Assembly (NCBI GenBank): GCA_037783545.1
Contig: JBBELK010001544.1
Coordinates: forward strand, 1 to 64,000
Length of the DNA stretch: 64,000 nt
Reading direction: 5' to 3'
From: Henricia sp. BOLD:AAB3569
Taxonomy: Eukaryota; Echinodermata; Asteroidea; Spinulosida; Echinasteridae
This document shows, piece after piece, positions 59,985 to 64,000 of this stretch (its first letter is position 1; each line of letters opens with the position of its first letter). The notes under the pieces are model-generated. The model made no database searches and had not been told where the DNA came from. It worked only from the letters and a program-made list of their open reading frames with translations. The position numbers and the translations under genes are program-made.

Positions 59985-62900
59985 GCGCACTTGTCCTAAA
60001 AAATTGACAGGCTTTCGCCGGAAAATGGCAGAGAAATTTCAGAGTTTAGAAAAAAAAGGGGTTGGCGCTTCCTGGTTGCTCCCGCAACCTGTGGCTGTCT
60101 GTACACACCTCTTTGGTGTACTCCTGACTCGTGCGCATGCTCAGTCCTTCGGACTGTCGTTGATACGGCCCAGTTTGGGACGGGATTTTGGTCAAAGTGT
60201 GGTCCAAACGTCGGCAAATTTGGAGGTCGAAAAATGTTCCGACGAACTTCAAATTTTGCATGCTCCAAAGACTCTATATTGCGCACTTGTCCTAAAAAAT
60301 TGACAGACTTTCGCCGGAAAATGGCAGAGAAATTTCAGAGTTTAGAAAAAAAAGGGGTTGGCGCTTCCTGGATGCTCCCGCAACCTGTGGCTGTCTGTAC
60401 ACACCTCTTTGGTGTACTCCTGACTCGTGCGCATGCTCAGTCCTTCGGACTGTCGTTGACACGGCCCAGTTTGGGACGGGATTTTGGTCAAAGTGTGGTC
60501 CAAACGTCGGCAAATTTGGAGGTCGAAAAATGTTCCGACGAACTTCAAATTTTGCATGCTCCAAAGACTCTATATTGCGCACTTGTCCTAAAAAATTGAC
60601 AGACTTTCGCCGGGAAATGGCAGAGAAATTTCAGAGTTTAGAAAAAAAGGGGTTGGCGCTTCCTGGATGCTCCCGCAACCTGTGGCTGTCTGTACACACC
60701 TCTTTGGTGTACTCCTGACTCGTGCGCATGCTCAGTCCTTCGGACTGTCGTTGACACGGCCCAGTTTGGGACGGGATTTTGGTCAAAGTGTGGTCCAAAC
60801 GTCGGCAAATTTGGAGGTCAAAAAATGTTCCGACGAACTTCAAATTTTGCATGCTCCAAAGACTCTATATTGCGCACTTGTCCTAAAAAATTGACAGACT
60901 TTCGCCGGGAAATGGCAGAGAAATTTCAGAGTTTAGAAAAAAAAGGGGTTGGCGCTTCCTGGTTGCTCCCGCAACCTGTGGCTGTCTGTACACACCTATT
61001 TGGTGTACTCCTGACTCGTGCGCATGCTCAGTCCTTCGGACTGTCGTTGACACGGCCTAGTTTGGGACGGGATTTTGGTCAAAGTGTGGTCCAAACGTCG
61101 GCAAATTTTGAGGTCGAAAAATGTTCCGACGAACTTCAAATTTTGCATGCTCCAAAGACTCTATATTGCGCACTTGTCCTAAAAAATTGACAGACTTTCG
61201 CCGGGAAATGGCAGAGAAATTTCAGAGTTTAGAAAAAAAAGGGGTTGGCGCTTCCTGGTTGCTCCCGCAACCTGTGGCTGTCTGTACACACCTCTTTGGT
61301 GTACTCATGACTCGTGCGCATGCTCAGTCCTTCGGACTGTCGTTGACACGGCCCAGTTTGGGACGGGATTTTGGTCAAAGTGTGGTCCAAACGTCGGCAA
61401 ATTTGGAGGTCGAAAAATGTTCCGACGAACTTCAAATTTTGCATGCTCCAAAGACTCTATATTGCGCACTTGTCCTAAAAAATTGACAGACTTTCGCCGG
61501 GAAATGGCAGAGAAATTTCAGAGTTTAGAAAAAAAGGGGTTGGCGCTTCCTGGATGCTCCCGCAACCTGTGGCTGTCTGTACACACCTCTTTGGTGTACT
61601 CCTGACTCGTGCGCATGCTCAGTCCTTCGGACTGTCGTTGACACGGCCCAGTTTGAGACGGGATTTTGGTCAAAGTGTGGTCCAAACGTCGGCAAATTTG
61701 GAGGTCGAAAAATGTTCCGACGAACTTCAAATGTTGCATGCTCCAAAGACTCTATATTGCGCACTTGTCCTAAAAAATTGGCAGACTTTCGCCGGGAAAT
61801 GGCAGAGAAATTTCAGAGTTTAGAAAAAAAAGGGGTTGGCGCTTCCTGGATGCTCCCGCAACCTGTGGCTGTCTGTACACACCTCTTTGGTGTACTCCTG
61901 ACTCGTGCGCACGCTCAGTCCTTCGGACTGTCGTTGACACGGCCCAGTTTGGGACGGGATTTTGGTCAAAGTGTGGTCCAAACGTCGGCAAATTTGGAGG
62001 TCGAAAAATGTTCCGACGAACTTCAAATTTTGCGTGCTCCAAAGACTCTATATTGCGCACTTGTCCTAAAAAATTGACAGACTTTCGCCGGGAAATGGCA
62101 GAGAAATTTCAGAGTTTAGAAAGAAAAGGGGTTGGCGCTTCCTGGATGCTCCCGCAACCTGTGGCTGTCTGTACACACCTCTTTGGTGTACTCCTGACTC
62201 GTGCGCATGCTCAGTCCTTCGGACTGTCGTTGACACGGCCCAGTTTGGGACGGGATTTTGGTCAAAGTGTGGTCCAAACGTCGGCAAATTTGGAGGTCGA
62301 AAAATGTTCCGACGAACTTCAAATTTTGCATGCTCCAAAGACTCTATATTGCGCACTTGTCCTAAAAAATTGACAGACTTTCGCCGGGAAATGGCAGAGA
62401 AATTTCAGAGTTTAGAAAAAAAAGGGGTTGGCGCTTCCTGGATGCTCCCGCAACCTGTGGCTGTCTGTACACACCTCTTTGGTGTACTCCTGACTCGTGC
62501 GCATGCTCAGTCCTTCAGACTGTCGTTGACACGGCCCAGTTTGGGACGGGATTTTGGTCAAAGTGTGGTCCAAACGTCGGCAAATTTGGAGGTCGAAAAA
62601 TGTTCCGACGAACTTCAAATTTTGCATGCTCCAAAGACTCTATATTGCGCACTTGTCCTAAAAAATTGACAGACTTTCGCCGGGAAATGGCAGAGAAATT
62701 TCAGAGTTTAGAAAAAAAAGGGGTTGGCGCTTCCTGGATGCTCCCGCAACCTGTGGCTGTCTGTACACACCTCTTTGGTGTACTCCTGACTCGTGCGCAT
62801 GCTCAGTCCTTCGGACTGTCGTTGACACGGCCCAGTTTGGGACGGGAGTTTGGTCAAAGTGTGGTCCAAACGTCGGCAAATTTGGAGGTCGAAAAATGTT

Positions 62901-63829
62901 CCGACGAACTTCAAATTTTGCATGCTCCAAAGACTCTATATTGCGCACTTGTCCTAAAAAATTGACAGACTTTCGCCGGGAAATGGCAGAGAAATTTCAG
63001 AGTTTAGAAAAAAAGGGGTTGGCGCTTCCTGGATGCTCCCGCAACCTGTGGCTGTCTGTACACACCTCTTTGGTGTACTCCTGACTCGTGCGCATGCTCA
63101 GTCCTTCGGACTGTCGTTGACACGGCCCAGTTTGGGACGGGATTTTGGTCAAAGTGTGGTCCAAACGTCGGCAAATTTGGAGGTCGAAAAATGTTCCGAC
63201 GAACTTCAAATGTTGCATGCTCCAAAGACTCTATATTGCGCACTTGTCCTAAAAAATTGGCAGACTTTCGCCGGGAAATGGCAGAGAAATTTCAGAGTTT
63301 AGAAAAAAAAGGGGTTGGCGCTTCCTGGATGCTCCCGCAACCTGTGGCTGTCTGTACACACCTCTTTGGTGTACTCCTGACTCGTGCGCATGCTCAGTCC
63401 TTCGGACTGTCGTTGACACGGCCCAGTTTGGGACGGGATTTTGGTCAAAGTGTGGTCCAAACGTCGGCAAATTTGGAGGTCGAAAAATGTTCCGACGAAC
63501 TTCAAATTTTGCATGCTCCAAAGACTCTATATTGCGCACTTGTCCTAAAAAATTGACAGACTTTCGCCGGGAAATGGCAGAGAAATTTCAGAGTTTAGAA
63601 AGAAAAGGGGTTGGCGCTTCATGGATGCTCCCGCAACCTGTGGCTGTCTGTACACACCTCTTTGGTGTACTCCTGACTCGTGCGCATGCTCAGTCCTTCG
63701 GACTGTCGTTGACACGGCCCAGTTTGGGACGGGATTTTGGTCAAAGTGTGGTCCAAACGTCGGCAAATTTGGAGGTCGAAAAATGTTCCGACGAACTTCA
63801 AATTTTGCATGCTCCAAAGACTCTATATT

Positions 63830-64000
63830 GCGCACTTGTCCTAACAAATTGACAGACTTTCGCCGGGAAATGGCAGAGAAATTTCAGAGTTTAGAAAGAA
63901 AAGGGGTTGGCGCTTCCTGGATGCTACCGCAACCTGTGGCTGTCTGTACACACCTCTTTGGTGTACTCCTGACTCGTGCGCATGCTCAGTCCTTCGGACT
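63830..64000. repeat. Right-edge partial monomer
   Basis: The last 171 bp are phase 1-171 of a family B monomer and end inside the CAGTCC-TTC-GGACTG inverted repeat. The array continues past the window. Confidence 0.95.

Larger units (their letters stand above)
1..64000. repeat. Satellite DNA array, 296-bp monomer, spans whole window
   Basis: The same unit of about 296 bp recurs from the first to the last base, always in the same orientation. The anchor GCGCACTTGTCC is found at 20, 316, 612 and so on at steps of 295-297 bp up to 63,830, giving about 215 full monomers. Copies differ by only a few substitutions each. Nothing else is present: no unique spacer, no inserted element and no inverted copy. 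In known biology, tens of kilobases of near-identical tandem repeat of this size are typical of eukaryotic heterochromatin, often centromeric or subtelomeric. Which compartment this is cannot be told without flanking sequence. The monomer is not one I can assign to a named satellite family. Confidence 0.98.
44400..64000. repeat. Family B satellite sub-array
   Basis: Monomers carry C at phase 137 (GTGTACTCC), G at 245 and 252 (GTCGAAAAATGTTCC) and G at 286 (CCAAAGACTC). Phase 181 is A in essentially all copies and phase 196 is A, so family B lacks the subtype mixture seen in family A. A B-specific polymorphism is CCTGGATGCTCC or CCTGGTTGCTCC. A few copies revert at phase 245 only (GTCAAAAAATGTTCC at 52,327, 53,512 and 59,531). 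The period stays 295-297 bp apart from the two truncated copies and the aberrant monomer at 47,944. Confidence 0.93.
58494..64000. repeat. 6,019-bp family B HOR, copy 2 (cut by window end)
   Basis: This copy follows copy 1 directly in tandem, with the same marks: CCTTAAAAATTGACAGG at 58,708, the truncated monomer at 59,881, GTACTCATGAC at 61,301 and ATGCTACCGC at 63,921. Differences from copy 1 include GGAAAATGGC near 60,019, TTGATACGG near 60,161, CTTCAGACTG near 62,514, CTTCATGG near 63,617 and CTAACAAATTG near 63,841. About 510 bp of the unit lies beyond the window. Confidence 0.9.

Noticed and set aside
1..64000. CRISPR array or bacterial tandem repeat locus
   Set aside because: There are no unique spacers between repeats, the unit is 296 bp, and no cas-like gene is present.
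1..64000. Tandem rRNA or other RNA gene cluster
   Set aside because: No segment resembles 5S, 18S or 28S rRNA, U snRNA, histone genes or a spliced leader, and the monomer is too short for rDNA.

Overview
The whole 64 kb window is one uninterrupted head-to-tail satellite DNA array. The basic unit is a 296-bp monomer at about 48% GC. Anchoring on the motif GCGCACTTGTCC, I count about 215 full-length monomers, two 104-bp truncated monomers, and a partial monomer at each window edge. Every copy points the same way. I see no flanking unique DNA, inserted transposon, inversion, RNA gene or credible protein-coding gene. Both ends lie inside the array, so its true length is unknown. A pure array this long points to a eukaryotic chromosome (centromeric, pericentromeric, subtelomeric or other heterochromatin). 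The sequence does not identify the species or which of these compartments it is.

Two monomer families lie in separate blocks. Family A fills about 1-43,920 (148 monomers). Family B fills about 44,400-64,000 (67 full monomers plus the two truncated ones). They differ at four nearly fixed positions, counted from the G of GCGCAC as phase 1: phase 137 T/C, 245 A/G, 252 A/G and 286 C/G. The switch is a two-monomer mosaic zone at 43,807-44,399 with clustered small indels.

Higher-order repeats (HORs), in which blocks of several monomers were copied together, are layered on the monomer array. They are: a segment at 1-2,399 repeated at 5,919-8,309; a four-monomer block repeated three times between 12,437 and 17,765; a 1,185-bp four-monomer tandem pair at 19,543-21,912; a segment at 17,766-19,010 repeated 3,553 bp downstream; a two-monomer repeat at 27,238-28,419; a run of three-monomer (888-bp) repeats at 30,197-35,821; an eight-monomer (2,366-bp) repeat at about 38,835-43,920; and a 6,019-bp unit of 20 monomers plus a truncated monomer, present 1.9 times from about 52,475 to the window end.

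Within each monomer a GC-rich segment of about 158 bp (58% GC) alternates with an AT-rich segment of about 138 bp (36% GC) that contains several A-tracts. The A8G4 tract in the AT-rich part causes most of the length variation (295, 296 or 297 bp). Open reading frames recur in every monomer on both strands, but I read them as by-products of the repeat. No gene system was found; what is notable is the layered repeat architecture, the sharp family switch and a possible patch of consensus sequencing error at 5.9-8.0 kb.
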